This document shows positions 1 to 10,568 of a stretch of 64,000 nt of DNA, in pieces. Each line of letters begins with the position of its first letter. The stretch's first letter is position 1. The DNA comes from Saccharum officinarum (taxonomy: Eukaryota; Streptophyta; Magnoliopsida; Poales; Poaceae): the NCBI GenBank assembly GCA_020631735.1, contig CM036188.1, positions 11,822,214-11,886,213 on the forward strand, given 5' to 3'. Made by a program: the position numbers and the translations under genes. The notes below the pieces were generated by a model. That model saw only the letters and a list, made by a program, of their open reading frames with translations, searched no databases and was not told the origin of the DNA.

Positions 1-524
1 CCTTGCATGATCCTTGGTGTCACCTTGTTTCTGGTTTCTGACGGGTAAGTCTAGCTGAGTACCTTCTTGTACTCAGGGTTTTATCCCCACTTGTTGCAGG
101 TTGTGATGTATCATGGCGACTGCAAGAGTTGGTTGGCTCCTGCCTTAGTGGCGGAGTGTGATCATGGGCATGATCCTTCTTATTTACCTTAGCTCTAATG
201 CTTTTGTGGAAGTCGACCGTGGTACTGGCATGTATTTGAAATAAGAATAATGTTAGTTTCAAATTACTTTGATTCTGCTACTTTTCAACTTAAGTTGTAA
301 TAACTTTGTTGAACTCTGATGTATATTGAATTACTTGTGAAATGGATGTAACATGTGACTTGTTATGTTGAATCACTACGATCTTGGCTTGTATGTTGGT
401 TGGTTTGAAATCCCTCGTGATTTCATTGGACTACCGGAGTTATATGGGCTCAAGTGTGAGAATTTGATCACTTCGGTGATTGTTTTTATACTTGTGCTCT
501 TATAATTTGGACGGTTCCGTTACA
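1..524 (-). mobile_element. LTR-like repeat, probably gypsy type, running off the left edge
   Basis: On the minus strand the block starts at 524 with TGTAACGGAACCGTCC, which resembles the start of grass gypsy LTRs (TG dinucleotide, ACGGAACCGTCC palindrome). It continues without coding capacity to the window edge. The copia-derived sequence to its right appears interrupted at 524/525, suggesting insertion into an older element. No second LTR or target-site duplication is visible because the left end lies outside the window. The family assignment is by resemblance only. Confidence 0.4.
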
Positions 525-2190
525 ACCACCGCATCTGAGCTCCACACCTGCACAACACAAGCCAAAAGACATGTCGCACACATAGCTTTCGTCATGGTAG
601 GGTTAGTCACCACTCAACCTACTTCGTGGATCACATTGATAATCACTCATCACAAAACGAACACACAATGGTACTTGTCAACCTTGTGTTCGCAATCTCC
701 CCCTTGATGAGTGCATTGTCAACACCAATACACGAACAGCTTGAGCAAAAGAAAAAGAAAAAGAAGAAGAAGAAGAAGAGAAAAACAAAGAGCTCAACCA
801 AATGATCAAAAGCCAAAAAAGCAAAAACCAGGTCATTTGAAATGAGCAAAAACTTGGTCCCCAAAGACATGGGCAACGGCTCGACGTAACCAAGTAAAAC
901 AAAGCTAGCCCTCAAGAAGAGGCAATGGGCTCAACACCACTAGCAAAACTCGAAAAGCCAAAAAACTGCTAGACCCTCCAGAAGAGGCAAAGGCTCAACA
1001 CATCTAGCAAAAGCAACTCAAGTGCAACTCCCCCTGAACAAATACAATCTCACTCAAATGAATGCAAATGCATATCTCTCAACTTTCGATGATTGTGACA
1101 TTGTGAGTGTGGAAACTTCTCCCATTGTTGACATATGCACTTATCAAGCTAGAGCCCAAGGATTGCAACTCCCCCTCAAAACATGCTATGAATGCAGAAA
1201 TGCACAAATGCAGAAGCTTCAAAATTATAACAAGTAGATTGAAAAGATGCTCTAGCTGATGCTGTCAGGTATATAGATCAACAAATACAAGTGCTAGCAA
1301 ATGCTCAAAGTGGTCAAATGAGACGAAATATGGCATTGTAGCAAGTTTGATCAAGTTTGAGCAATTTAAAAGAGGGTTCAACACCAAAAGAGCACATAGC
1401 AAATATAGACAGGAGATCAACCTTGTGCTACACATGTATGCAAAGTGAACTACCCCAAACAAAGTTCACACATCATGCTATAAGACAAACTTGTGATTTG
1501 ATCAAATTTTCAGATAGCAATTGAATTTTATTGGAGTTATGCAGCTTATCAGCAAAGTTTATCAAACAAATGTGTGCGGGAGGTTATCGATGTCATCAAA
1601 ACCTGACTTATCGATCATGTCAAGCCTATGCCAAAAGCAATCAGAAGCTTAAGACAGTGATCTTGGTATCCATTACAGAGCTCAAGTTCACCCTTAAGTG
1701 CAATCGGGAGCTGTCTCGATACTCTGACATGGGACAGCAAAGACCCGTCCTAATCTTTTCATACCTTATTTTTCAAGTTTTAGCACAAATTGAAGTTTCT
1801 CAAGCAAGTATGTAACTCAAGGTATGAGCCGTAGCAACTAAGCATATATATGAAGCAAAAAGGGTTCTCGACACACCTACACATGCCAGTTGCCACAAGT
1901 AGTGGTGAACATGTTTCAAGTTTCTTCAAGTGTTATTCAAGTTCACAATTGAAAGAGGCATTTTTAGCTCATATCAAGAGATCAAAGTGAGCCTAAGCAA
2001 AGCACATTATGTATATCCACAATATCCCCAACAATAGCATAGTGTCAATCTAGCTACTATAAGGATGAAGCTCAAGATGCAATATGATACATGATGATAT
2101 GATATGCAAATATGATACAAAAACAAAATCAAAAGCTAAACTATAAAGAAAACCAAAGACTAATGTACAAGAATAAAAAACTTCCCTCCT
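525..2190 (-). mobile_element. 3' noncoding part and LTR remnant of a Ty1/copia element
   Basis: This stretch lies downstream, in minus-strand sense, of the copia pol relic and contains no convincing gene. At 693-706 the minus strand reads CAAGGGGGAGATTG, a purine-rich tract of the kind that precedes the 3' LTR in SIRE/Opie-like copia elements, so 525-692 is read as an LTR remnant. A polypurine run (A/G only) covers about 748-782. The rest is A-rich and repetitive, with several recurrences of a motif like CAACTCCCCCT. The 3' LTR is incomplete and its boundary is not resolved. Confidence 0.45.
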
Positions 2191-4579
2191 CTAAAAAGGG
2201 AAACAAACTCCAAGCTCCTCTCGCAAGCGAACAAACTAGGCTTGGTCAAGGGGTTTGGTGAAGATATATGCGAGTTGGTTGTGGGTGTCAACATAAATAA
2301 GGTCAATGTCCCCTTTCTCATAGTGGTCTCACAAAAAGTGAAAACAGACCTCTATATGCTTGGTTTTAGAGTGGAGAACGGGATTTTTGGCTACACATAT
2401 GGCACTGGTGCTATCACAGAACAAAGGCACTTGCCTAAACTCTAAGCCATAGTCTCTTAGAGTAGCTATCATCCAAAGCAACTGGGAGCAACAAGCAGCA
2501 GCAGCAACATATTCAGCTTCTGTGGTGGATTGGGCAATAGTAGACTACTTGTGAGAAGACCAAGACACAAGAGAAGATCCAAGAAACTGACAAGTCCCAG
2601 AAGTGGACTTCCTCTCAACACGATAGCCAGCATAATCCGCATCAGAGTAACCGCAAAGAGAAAGAGAGGAGCAAGCCGAAAACCAAAGACCAAATTCAGG
2701 TGTAAAACGAAGGTACCTCATGATCCGCTTGATGGCTTGACGATGCGATATGCGCGGTGAAGACTGAAAATGTGCACATAGACAGACCGCGAACTGGATG
2801 TCCGGTCTCATCGCCATTAGGTACAACAACGATCCGATCATGCTTCGGTACTCCATCTGGTCCACAACTTCTCCTTCCTTGTCCTCGTCCTGGGCCGTTG
2901 TGGTTGACATGGGCGTCGAAAGAGGCTTGGCCTCGCCCATATCAAACTTCCTCAGGAGATCCTTGGTGTACTTGCCTTGGTGCATGAACGTGCCCTCGCG
3001 TGTTTGCTTGATTTGCAGCCCAAGGAAGAACGTTAATTCACCCATCATGCTCATCTCGAATTCCCTACTCATAGTCTCAGAAAACTTTGCAACAAGAGCA
3101 TGAGAGGAACCACCGAAAATGATATCATCCACGTAAATCTGAACCAACAGAGTGTCAGTGCCTTGCTTGAGGAGAAACAATGTTTTATCTACGGAACCCA
3201 TCTTAAAGCCCTTAGCAAGCAAGAAGGCTTGCAAATGCTTATACCAGGCTCTCGGGGCTTGTTTCAACCCATACAAGGCTTTGTGAAGTTTGTAAACATG
3301 GTTGGGATTCTTGAGATTTTCAAAGCCAGGGGGTTGCCTCACATACACTTCTTTCTCTATGTACCCGTTCAAGAAGGCACTCTTTACATTCATCTGATAC
3401 AGCTTGAACCCTTTCGAAGCTGCATAAGCCAAGAACATCCTTATAACCTCGATACGGGCCATAGGAGCAAAGGTTTCTTCAAAGTCTACTCTCTCTTTCT
3501 GACAAAACCCCTGAGCCACTAGCCTAGCCTTGTTTCTCACCACCACCCCATCCTCACTTTGCTTGTTCTTGAAAACCCACTTTGTACCTATGGGGTGACA
3601 CTCAGGTGGAGGTGAAACTAAGACCCACACTTCATTCCGCTCAAAGCTCTGTAACTCCTCGTGCATAGCATTGACCCAATCAGAATTAGAAAGTGCGTGT
3701 CCAACATTTTGTGGCTCGAAATTAGTGACAAAAGCAGAGTGAGCGAAATGTGAGATTTCATATGACCTTGAGCGTGTAACACGCTGACTGATATCGCCGA
3801 TCATAGTCTGAGGCGGATGGCGACGCTGGATGTGCCGAGGTGCTTCCCTTGAAGATGTCGCCTCCCCCTCAACTGTAGCTGGGGCCTCCTCAGGTGCAGC
3901 CAGCACAAGCTGAGGAGGCGGCTCGCATGGACCCCAAGTAGTGGAAGAAGATGGGTCGGGTCCGTGAGCCAAAGTAGTCGTCGCAGACTCGACTAGAGTA
4001 GCTGAAGAGATCAGCTTCATATCTCCCCAATTAGCATCTTCCTCATTCTCCTCAACAAAGATGCTCTCACCAATCTCCTTATCACCTGCACTTTCAAAGA
4101 TAGGAACATAACAAGGCATGGTCTCGTCGAAAGTGACTTCACAAGTCTCTATGACTCGGTTAGTTTGAAGATTAAGTACTCGATATGCATGAGAATGTGA
4201 AGCATAACTAAGAAAGACACCATCCGAGGATCGAGACTCAAATTTGTCTAAATTACCTTGTTTCAGGATGAAGCACCTGCATCCAAACACTCGAAATTGG
4301 CTCACCTTGGGTAGTCGACCGAATCGCAGCTCATAAGAAGTTTTCTTCATGAAGGCTCAAAGAAAGATGCGATTGGAAACATGACATACGGTGTTGATTG
4401 CTTTGGCCCAATATCTCCTAGGAGTCCAATGCTCATCGAGCATCGTCCTGGCCATCTCAATAAGGGTCCGATTTTTGCGCTCAACAACACCGTTCTGCTG
4501 AGGGACATAAGGCGAGGAGAACTGGTGCTCAAGACCCAAAGAAGAGCAGAAGGTATCAAGAAGATTGCGACTTTCGAGC
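2190..4579 (-). pseudogene. Ty1/copia polyprotein relic (integrase C-terminus, reverse transcriptase, RNase H)
   Basis: Read on the minus strand. From about 4,579 it begins inside the integrase core, with the conserved PQQNGVVERKNRTL segment carrying the last catalytic Glu. It then passes through the integrase C-terminus and reverse transcriptase (WVFKNK, QMNVKSAFLNG, LYGLKQAPRAWY and the catalytic YVDD in QIYVDDIIFGG) into RNase H (GYSDADYAG, then TEAEYVAAAA). A TGA falls near 4,359 and a TAG follows SWSSHK near 2,543, where the family normally has KQS; the RNase H continues in frame beyond it. Gag, protease and most of integrase are missing. The left end of the coding sense stops abruptly at a foreign gene fragment. 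The relic most resembles the SIRE/Opie branch. It is not functional. Confidence 0.85.
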
Positions 4580-4878
4580 CCGCCCCAGCTTCGTTGTCAA
4601 CGTCGTCTGGCACGTCTTCCCTCGTAAGCACCAGCAAGTGGCCGATCTGCCGCGAGAAGTCCGCCGAGCGCTGGGGCGTGCACAAGAAGCACAGCCCGCC
4701 GCAGGCCGACCTGCTCGACGATGGCGACAGCAGCAGTACTGGCAGCAATGACATTGACACGGAGGAGGAGATACTATGGAAGCTGCGGGCCATCTACGCT
4801 GGACCAGGATTCGTCGGTGCCACGCTGGAACCCAGCATGATTCCCATGCCAACAGCGTTCTTGGTCCCTGTTGCGTAG
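4578..4878 (+). pseudogene. Truncated copy of the PNRC-like gene at 62.7 kb
   Basis: About 100 codons in plus-strand frame end at a TAG (4,876-4,878) and match the C-terminal half of the minus-strand gene at 62,716-63,369. Shared landmarks are SKWPI, the AERW-VH repeat unit, PPQAD, SSSTGSND, DTEEEILWK and the final YAGPGF...TAFLVPVA. Similarity continues past the stop into the 3' flank (GGTTTCTTCAG). The 5' half and any start codon are absent: at about 4,578 the sequence switches to antisense copia integrase. An open frame runs on through the copia DNA to 4,381, but that is a chance chimera. It is best read as a gene copy broken by a copia insertion or deletion. Confidence 0.75.
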
Positions 4879-5639
4879 CACAGCACTGCACAAACTCATC
4901 GATCGTTTCAGGAGTCAGGACTCAGGCCGCTGGTTTCTTCAGCTACCAAAGAAAGTGTGATCATGTAGGGGTGCTGCTTCGACTAATGATGCTTATGGTG
5001 TTAGAATTTGAATACTTCGTGTGTTTGTGTAGGTCTTAGATTTCATCTGAATTTGGTGCCTTTTGAATGCTCAAACTGTAAATGGAAGCATCCATCTGCA
5101 AGTCAGCAAGTGTCATCTTGAATAAGATATGATAAACAAATCCTCCAAAAATAGATCTTACATAAGATGAATTGTTAGATTTTGTGTTATTTGTGATAAA
5201 CGGTCTATCCTTTGAACTTTTGGGCATATAAACTACATAATGTGAGAGAATAATTTCAATAGTGCGAAAACGTAAATAAAAATGCTTCGAGTTTGTGAAA
5301 CACAAGTCCTCGAGATGTTTACTATAACAGTTGCAAGATGGAAGGTGTATTACAAATTGACTGAACACGAAATGTAAGGAAAGTAAAAATAGAGGTGATG
5401 GCCAATACTTGTGCTTATATCCGAGCCGTCGGTTTTTCGATTCGGCTTTGGTTTTTGAATTACAAGGATCGGTTTTTGGCTCGGTGGTCGGTTTTAACCT
5501 AAATCCAAACTGAGAACCATTCAAACCGACCTCCCCCAATCCCGACACACTCAGCAAAACCCACGAACGCGGCCCAATTTAGTGCATAAACAAATCCTGA
5601 CCCACCTGGCCACCTCAAACCCTAACCGTTGTAGCCTCT
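4879..5639. other. Intergenic, no gene recognised
   Basis: The first 100 bases resemble the 3' flank of the PNRC-like gene. The rest is AT-rich with no coding pattern. A minus-strand open frame of 173 codons (5,036-5,557) has no recognisable domain, biased composition and no support as a gene. Bases 5,400-5,520 contain a loosely repeated CGGTTTTTGG-like motif. Confidence 0.5.
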
Positions 5640-6255
5640 TGGAGCATCTCCAGCAATACTACCTAAAACACACCCCTACTTCTCTGTTTAGGTAGATACC
5701 AATTTTCATACTACCCATATTTTGTTGTTTGCTCCAGCAACACTACCTAAAATAGACCCCTGAAATCCATCCTTGCAGAGAATGACATATGGGACCCATG
5801 TGTCATCCTCTGTCATGCTCTTCCACCATAGATGAACTTAGCTAGCTCGAGGCCACGCCGGGGCTGGGTAGGGGAGAGGGAGAGGCACTGGCATTGGGAA
5901 GTTCGAGCGCCGGGGAAGGGCCGTTGGTATCGGAGAAGGTTGCCGTGACAGGGAGGGCTGCCCGCGTTGGGGAGGGGCGCCCCCGCACCAGGGAGGGCCA
6001 CCCAGAGGGCCGCCACCGCGCCGAGGAGGAGCGCTGGGGAGCAGAGGGAGGCCGCGCTGTGCCGTGTCAGGCAGAGTCACGAGGAGGCCGATGCAGCGGC
6101 GAGAAAAAAAAGTAGGGGGAGTGGAATAGGGGCTAATAGAAGTAGGGGGTTTCGTGGGGAAAGTAGGGGGCCAACAGAAGTAGGGGGTGTAGTAGGAGGT
6201 CTGCTGGAGTTGTTTTTTTTACCCCTACTGCCCAAATCTAGAGCAGGGGTCAAGT
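5640..6255. repeat. Possible non-autonomous element with GC-rich core
   Basis: The block opens with GGAGCATCTCCAGCA, a motif common at the ends of dispersed grass repeats, and CTCCAGCA recurs at 5,732. It closes with TGCTGGAG near 6,201, so the ends are partly inverted. The interior is a GC-rich stretch (5,850-6,110), then a short degenerate tandem series of AGTAGGGGG (about 6,110-6,200). No clear terminal inverted repeat or target-site duplication was found, so the class is unassigned. Open frames in the GC-rich core look like composition artefacts. Confidence 0.3.
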
Positions 6256-6524
6256 AGCTCAGTTTGATTTTTCTTCTCTGTTGCCCATGAATTAGAGGGG
6301 GCTAAATTGCTTACTTGAATGTCAAATCACGTTGAGATGTTAAATAGACGTGTAGTTTATACTTCTAGGGATTCATGGGTTATTGAATTTATGTCAAACA
6401 AGGGGGGGCGGAGGCCCAGTTTGGCCTCCACTACCCTCCGCCCCTGACGATATTGTAGGGTTGGGTTGCAGTAGGCGGATTGGCCTGATTGATTTCTGTT
6501 TGACAATCGATTCTTCGGATTGGA
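6256..6524. other. Upstream flank of the DUF1668 pseudogene
   Basis: No gene or repeat is recognised. This would contain the promoter and 5' UTR of the pseudogene that starts at 6,525. No TATA element is convincing. Confidence 0.4.
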
Positions 6525-7914
6525 ATGGCAAAGCGGCGGCGCGGCGGGCGTGACGGCCCCCGTAGGTCGATGGAGCACAAGCAGCGCCCGCATCAGGAGC
6601 AGCGCCTCTATATCATCCTTGATGACGATCCGTTTGGATACAGCATCCACGAGATAAGCTTGTCGCCCTCGCCCCCGTCTTCCCGTCAGACGCGTTCTTC
6701 CAGGAAGAACAGCCGCCTCTGGCAAAGGCGCTGTTCGGCGCTTGCCTCAGCCTATCATCCGCTTGGAGGCGCGGCGGGGGCTTCCCTCGACCTTCGCCGC
6801 CATCGGCACCAAGATTGTGGAGACGGAATCAAAGTTATGGGATTCGACCGAATTAGTCCGAATTTCGGCGAAATTCGTCCATTTCGGTGAGGTCCGAAAT
6901 GAATTTTATGCTTTATTCTGAAATTTCACTGAATTGAGTCCGAAATTCATCTGAATTTTTCCAAAATTCGTCCAATTCGGTTGGGACCCAATTTTTTTCC
7001 AAAACGAATCCCAAAAACTTGGACGGAATGCCTGAATCCCTTTAGCGGCGGCGACTTGGTCATCCCCATCTACGACGTCCGCTGCCGGCGCGTCACCTTC
7101 GGCCCCGGAAAGTTCTACGATACCCCCATCTACTTCCCCGTGGGCGACGAGCTCTTCGATCTGGAGTCTGGACACCCGCAGGCTCTCGAAGCTCTCCTTC
7201 GAGCCGAAGCAGCCTCTACCACTGGATTCTCTCCAGCGCACTGACGCTGTCCCGTGGTCATGGCACCAGCTCCCGCCTCCACCGTTCCACAGGGTGGATG
7301 TCAACTCCTACGCCGTGCTCCCTGATGGGCAGACCATCCTGGTCAGCACCGATGTCTGGCCTGACGAGTGACGACCCCTGCTCCGCGGCGGGCACCTTCA
7401 CTTCACCTTCGACACCAGGGCGCTCGTGTGGGAGAAACACGGCGACTGGACGCTGCCGTTCACCGGCCGTGCCTACTTCGTCCACTGCCTGGAAGCATTT
7501 GTTGGACTCTCCAAAGACCCGGCCACCTTGGGCCACCTCATCGCCTCCTGCGAGCCGGCCACCCGTCCTGCCGCCACTTGGAAGCTCGGCAAGGAGAAGC
7601 TGTTCAGCGACGACCCGGCCGAAACTCATGTAAGCGCCAGGCTCGTCTACACAGGAAGAGGCGGCGGCAGCGAGTTCTGCCTTGTGCAGTGCGTCTCCGT
7701 CAAGCCTGGCAATGGCAATGCTGATGATAAGAACCTCGAGGAGCCCCGGCCCAGTTGCTGCTATCGTTATCGTCTGACGACCTTCTCTCTCAGCTATGAC
7801 GACAATGGAGACCTGACGACTGGCGAGACTTCCTGGGTGCAATGCTACGAGGTGCCTAGGGAAACCACTCAGAGGTTCATCGATCTCGGCGATCCCGTGG
7901 CATTTTGGCTGTAA
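6525..7914 (+). pseudogene. DUF1668-family pseudogene (contig A, full length)
   Basis: Grass-specific DUF1668 proteins have unknown function. The opening frame gives a family-like N-terminus (LYIILDDDPFGYSIHE). The reading frame then has to be changed to follow TFAAIGTKIVETE and, after an AT-rich interruption at about 6,840-7,015, IPIYDVRCRRVTFGP and IYFPVGDELFDL. It shifts again to reach VPWSWHQLPPPPFH and SYAVLPDGQTILVST, meets an in-frame TGA near 7,370, and ends with a long intact stretch (7,426-7,914) containing FDTRALVWEKHGDW, WKLGKEKLFSDDPAE and LTTFSLSYDDNGDL, closing in DPVAFWL. At least two frameshifts, one insertion and one stop make it non-functional. Family recognition rests on motif memory. 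Confidence 0.7.
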
Positions 7915-8425
7915 AATGCTTGAATCATGCATGTCGGTGATGATGAGGAGTAACTACGTTTAATTTTCAATCAGTTAGGATTCTTGCCTTTCTATATGTT
8001 TAAATAATGTGGTTTCAGTTAATGTATTGACTTCCTATATGTTTCAGTCATGGCATTTTTCCAGGTAATGTGCTTCACTCTGATTCAACACATACAGTAG
8101 CAAAGCTTACGCTGCAAATAAGTATTAACTAGCAAATGTGTCCGTATCAAATTGTCAGCATTCCTTGTCCGGGCGAGGTGCCTGGCTTAATTGTTGGGCG
8201 AGAAGAAGTAGAAGTGTGGTTTAGTTTTTACATAAGTTGTTCTGTTCTCTCTCTTCATACTTAAGCCTGCCAACACAGATATTACACACCCATTCTGGGC
8301 CTAAGACACGCACGCTTCGAGCACTCTTCCTCTCGCTCTTCCTGGGCCTTGCTTGTGGACCGCCCGGGTGAGGAATGCTGACACAAATGTTTTTGAAAAG
8401 CAGAAACAGGAATGCTACATAACTA
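7915..8425. other. 3' flank of the DUF1668 pseudogene (contig A)
   Basis: AT-rich, non-coding. No gene or transposon ends are recognised before the first MITE. Single-base indels against the contig B counterpart (31,575-32,082) are unusually dense here. Confidence 0.5.
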
Positions 8426-8564
8426 CTTCCTCAATTCCAAATTATAAGTCGTTTTAACTTTTCTAGATGCATTGATTTTTCATTGCATCTAGACATAAAT
8501 ATATCTAAGTGCATATAAAAAATCTAAAAAAGTTAAAACGCCTTATAATTTGTAGTCGAGGCAG
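8426..8564. mobile_element. Stowaway-type MITE 1 (contig A)
   Basis: A 139-bp element flanked by TA on both sides (8,424-8,425 and 8,565-8,566). Its ends form an inverted repeat of about 40 bases built on CTTCCTCAATTCC and AAATTATAAGTCGTTTTAA at the left and their complements at the right. CTCCCTC-like ends and TA duplication are typical of Stowaway (Tc1/mariner) MITEs. It has no coding capacity. Confidence 0.85.
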
Positions 8565-8863
8565 TATTTATGTTTTCCCCTTTTTTATGAAATTTGAGAG
8601 TTGACTGCTGTGGTTGAGCTTTAGGTGTGCTTGACCTACCATGGTCGATCATAAAAAAATCAGGAGGGGCGGGTACCGGTGGGTGGGTAGGGGTGGACGG
8701 TGAAAAAATGAACGCGAGGCGTCCGCAAGAGACAAACGCGTTGTAAATATAAAAAGTTTCTGACTAGTTCCACTTGTCACATTAAGGTGGGACAAGAATT
8801 AAGGTGGTTCGGAAATATCAGGGTGAGATACTATTTTCAATTCCTTTGCTCTTTTATAGTGTG

Positions 8864-8918
8864 ATAGAATAGAATAGAATAGAATAGAATAGAATAGAAT
8901 AGAATAGAATAGATAGAT
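8864..8918. repeat. (ATAGA)n pentanucleotide microsatellite (contig A)
   Basis: About ten units of ATAGA/AGAAT followed by a short (GATA) tail. The contig B copy at 32,521-32,574 has a slightly different number of terminal GATA units. Confidence 0.95.
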
Positions 8919-9045
8919 ACTCGGCATTCAACTAACAAATGCATACGCTTCCTATTACATGAAAAACTATAAGATGTTTTAGGTTTGTCCCAAATTAAAC
9001 AAATTTAAGTGGTATAAAACCTAGCTACATTTCTAAAACCAAATA

Positions 9046-9301
9046 CTCTCTTCGTCCCAAAATAGATTTCATTCTTACTTTTCGAGAAGCCAAAAACTTT
9101 TAACTTTGAACAAATATATATAAAAATATTAATATTTATAATACATAATTAGTATCATTAGGTAGATCATTGAATATACTTTCATAATAAACTTATTTGG
9201 AAATATAAATGTTGCACACATTTTCTACAAACCTAGTTAAATTGAGAAAGTTTGACCTATGCACGCATCTCATAATGACTTCTATTTTGAGACAGAGGGA
9301 G
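9046..9301. mobile_element. Stowaway-type MITE 2 (contig A)
   Basis: 256 bp flanked by TA (9,044-9,045 and 9,302-9,303). The left end reads CTCTCTTCGTCCCAAAATAG and the complement of the right end reads CTCCCTCTGTCTCAAAATAG, the classic CTCCCTCCGTCCC-type inverted terminus. The interior is AT-rich with no open frame. Confidence 0.9.
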
Positions 9302-9359
9302 TAAGCATTATGTAAAAAATATATACATTGGTGGATTTAATTAATCTAAGTTGGTGTTA

Positions 9360-9695
9360 GGCTACGTTTGGCACAACTTAGCTTCACTAGTGGAGCAGTT
9401 TTTTTTCTTCAGCTCCATGAGCGGCTCTACTGGTGAAGTTAAAGCTATTTTGGTGAACCATTTGACAAAACAGCTCTACATTTGAACCTCCTTAAAACAT
9501 GCTCTCACAGATCCATGCAGGAGCCCATCAGAGGAGTTAAAGCTAGGAGAAGCTATTATTTTCAGCTTCATCCCACACCAATCTCTTGTAAGAGCATGCT
9601 TTAAGAAACTTCAAAAATTAAGTTCTTTGGAAAAAATACTTATTTGGCACAAAACAACTCGTTAAGCTGCTAGAGAAGTTATGCCAAACGGGACC
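9360..9695. mobile_element. Tourist-type (PIF/Harbinger) MITE (contig A)
   Basis: 336 bp with 14-base imperfect inverted ends (GGCTACGTTTGGCA left; right end complement GGTCCCGTTTGGCA) and a TTA flank on both sides (9,357-9,359 and 9,696-9,698). The 3-bp TTA duplication points to the PIF/Harbinger superfamily. It is non-coding. Confidence 0.85.
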
Positions 9696-10042
9696 TTAAT
9701 GTTGGTGTGGTGTCAACATTTTGTAATAGGGGTACCCTCATATAATCGAATACTAGTAAATTTATAGTCACGTGTATTGCCTTGGATGGCTAGCACTCAG
9801 AAACTCAGGATTTCTACGGGTTCAGGCAATGTGCCCTATGTCTTGTTCGATGGTGTTTGATCGTGTTCCTATGCATGAGAGCTCGATGTTTGTAGTAGGG
9901 GTTACAATTGGGGAAAAAAGAGGGAAGACAGTCTAAAATCGAGAGAGAGAGAGGCCCCATTGCCATTATATCACTGAGGGAATAGGGTTACACATGAGAG
10001 AACTTCCGTGTACGTGGTGGAGTCCTGGGGAGTGGTGACATG
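9696..10042. other. Left flank of the CACTA element, unclassified repeat DNA
   Basis: Contains a GGTTCAGGCAATGTGCCCTATG stretch and a short (GA)n tract near 9,941-9,951. The style resembles LTR-retrotransposon debris, but no ends are visible and no gene is seen. Confidence 0.35.
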
Positions 10043-10081
10043 CACTACTGCAGTTGGGCATAGTAAGGGCGGCTCCCAGGG

Positions 10082-10306
10082 CACTGTAAGGGTGGCTAGC
10101 CCAGCCGCTCTTCCGGGCTAGCTCTTACAGTGCTCGGCACTGTAAGGGCGGCTGGTGGTGCAGCCGCCCTTACAATGGGTCACTGTAAGGGCAGCTGCAT
10201 CACCAGCCGCCCTTACAGTGGGTCACTCTAAGGGCGGCTGGTGATGCAGCCGCTCTTACAGTGGGTCACTATAAGGGCGGTTCAATCTATAACCGCCCCT
10301 ACCGTG
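10082..10306. repeat. CACTA subterminal hairpin array, five units (contig A)
   Basis: Five consecutive palindromic units of 40-50 bases, each of the form CACTGTAAGGGCGGCTGG...CAGCCGCCCTTACAGTG, separated by GGT. Subterminal repeats of this type are presumed binding sites for the element's TnpA-like protein in En/Spm elements. The contig B copy has four units. Confidence 0.85.
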
Positions 10307-10400
10307 GATTTTCTAGAAAAAAAATTCAAATTCGAATTTAAATCTGACCACATCATGTAATATATAATTCAAATTCAAATTCAAATTCAAATCTAACCAC

Positions 10401-10424
10401 CATATATATATATATATATATATA
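10401..10424. repeat. (AT)n microsatellite, short allele (contig A)
   Basis: About 11 AT units. The same position in contig B (34,007-34,159) is expanded to about 150 bp. Confidence 0.9.
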
Positions 10425-10568
10425 CAAATATACATCCACAAATACACCAGCATGATATAAACCATCATTATAGTCCATGATTCAAAAATTTTACAAGTCT
10501 AATTCACAAAGTCCATCATTACATAGCCAGAATTTACAAGTTCAAATAGTTCCACAAGTCCAAACCAT

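Noticed and set aside
5036..5557. 173-codon minus-strand frame
   Set aside because: No domain and AT-rich intergenic composition; not supported as a gene.
7258..7932. 224-codon minus-strand frame
   Set aside because: Antisense of the DUF1668 pseudogene, which has clear family motifs on the plus strand.
10082..10306. CRISPR-like array of regularly spaced repeats
   Set aside because: Units are contiguous palindromes at a CACTA terminus in a plant genome; no spacers and no cas genes.
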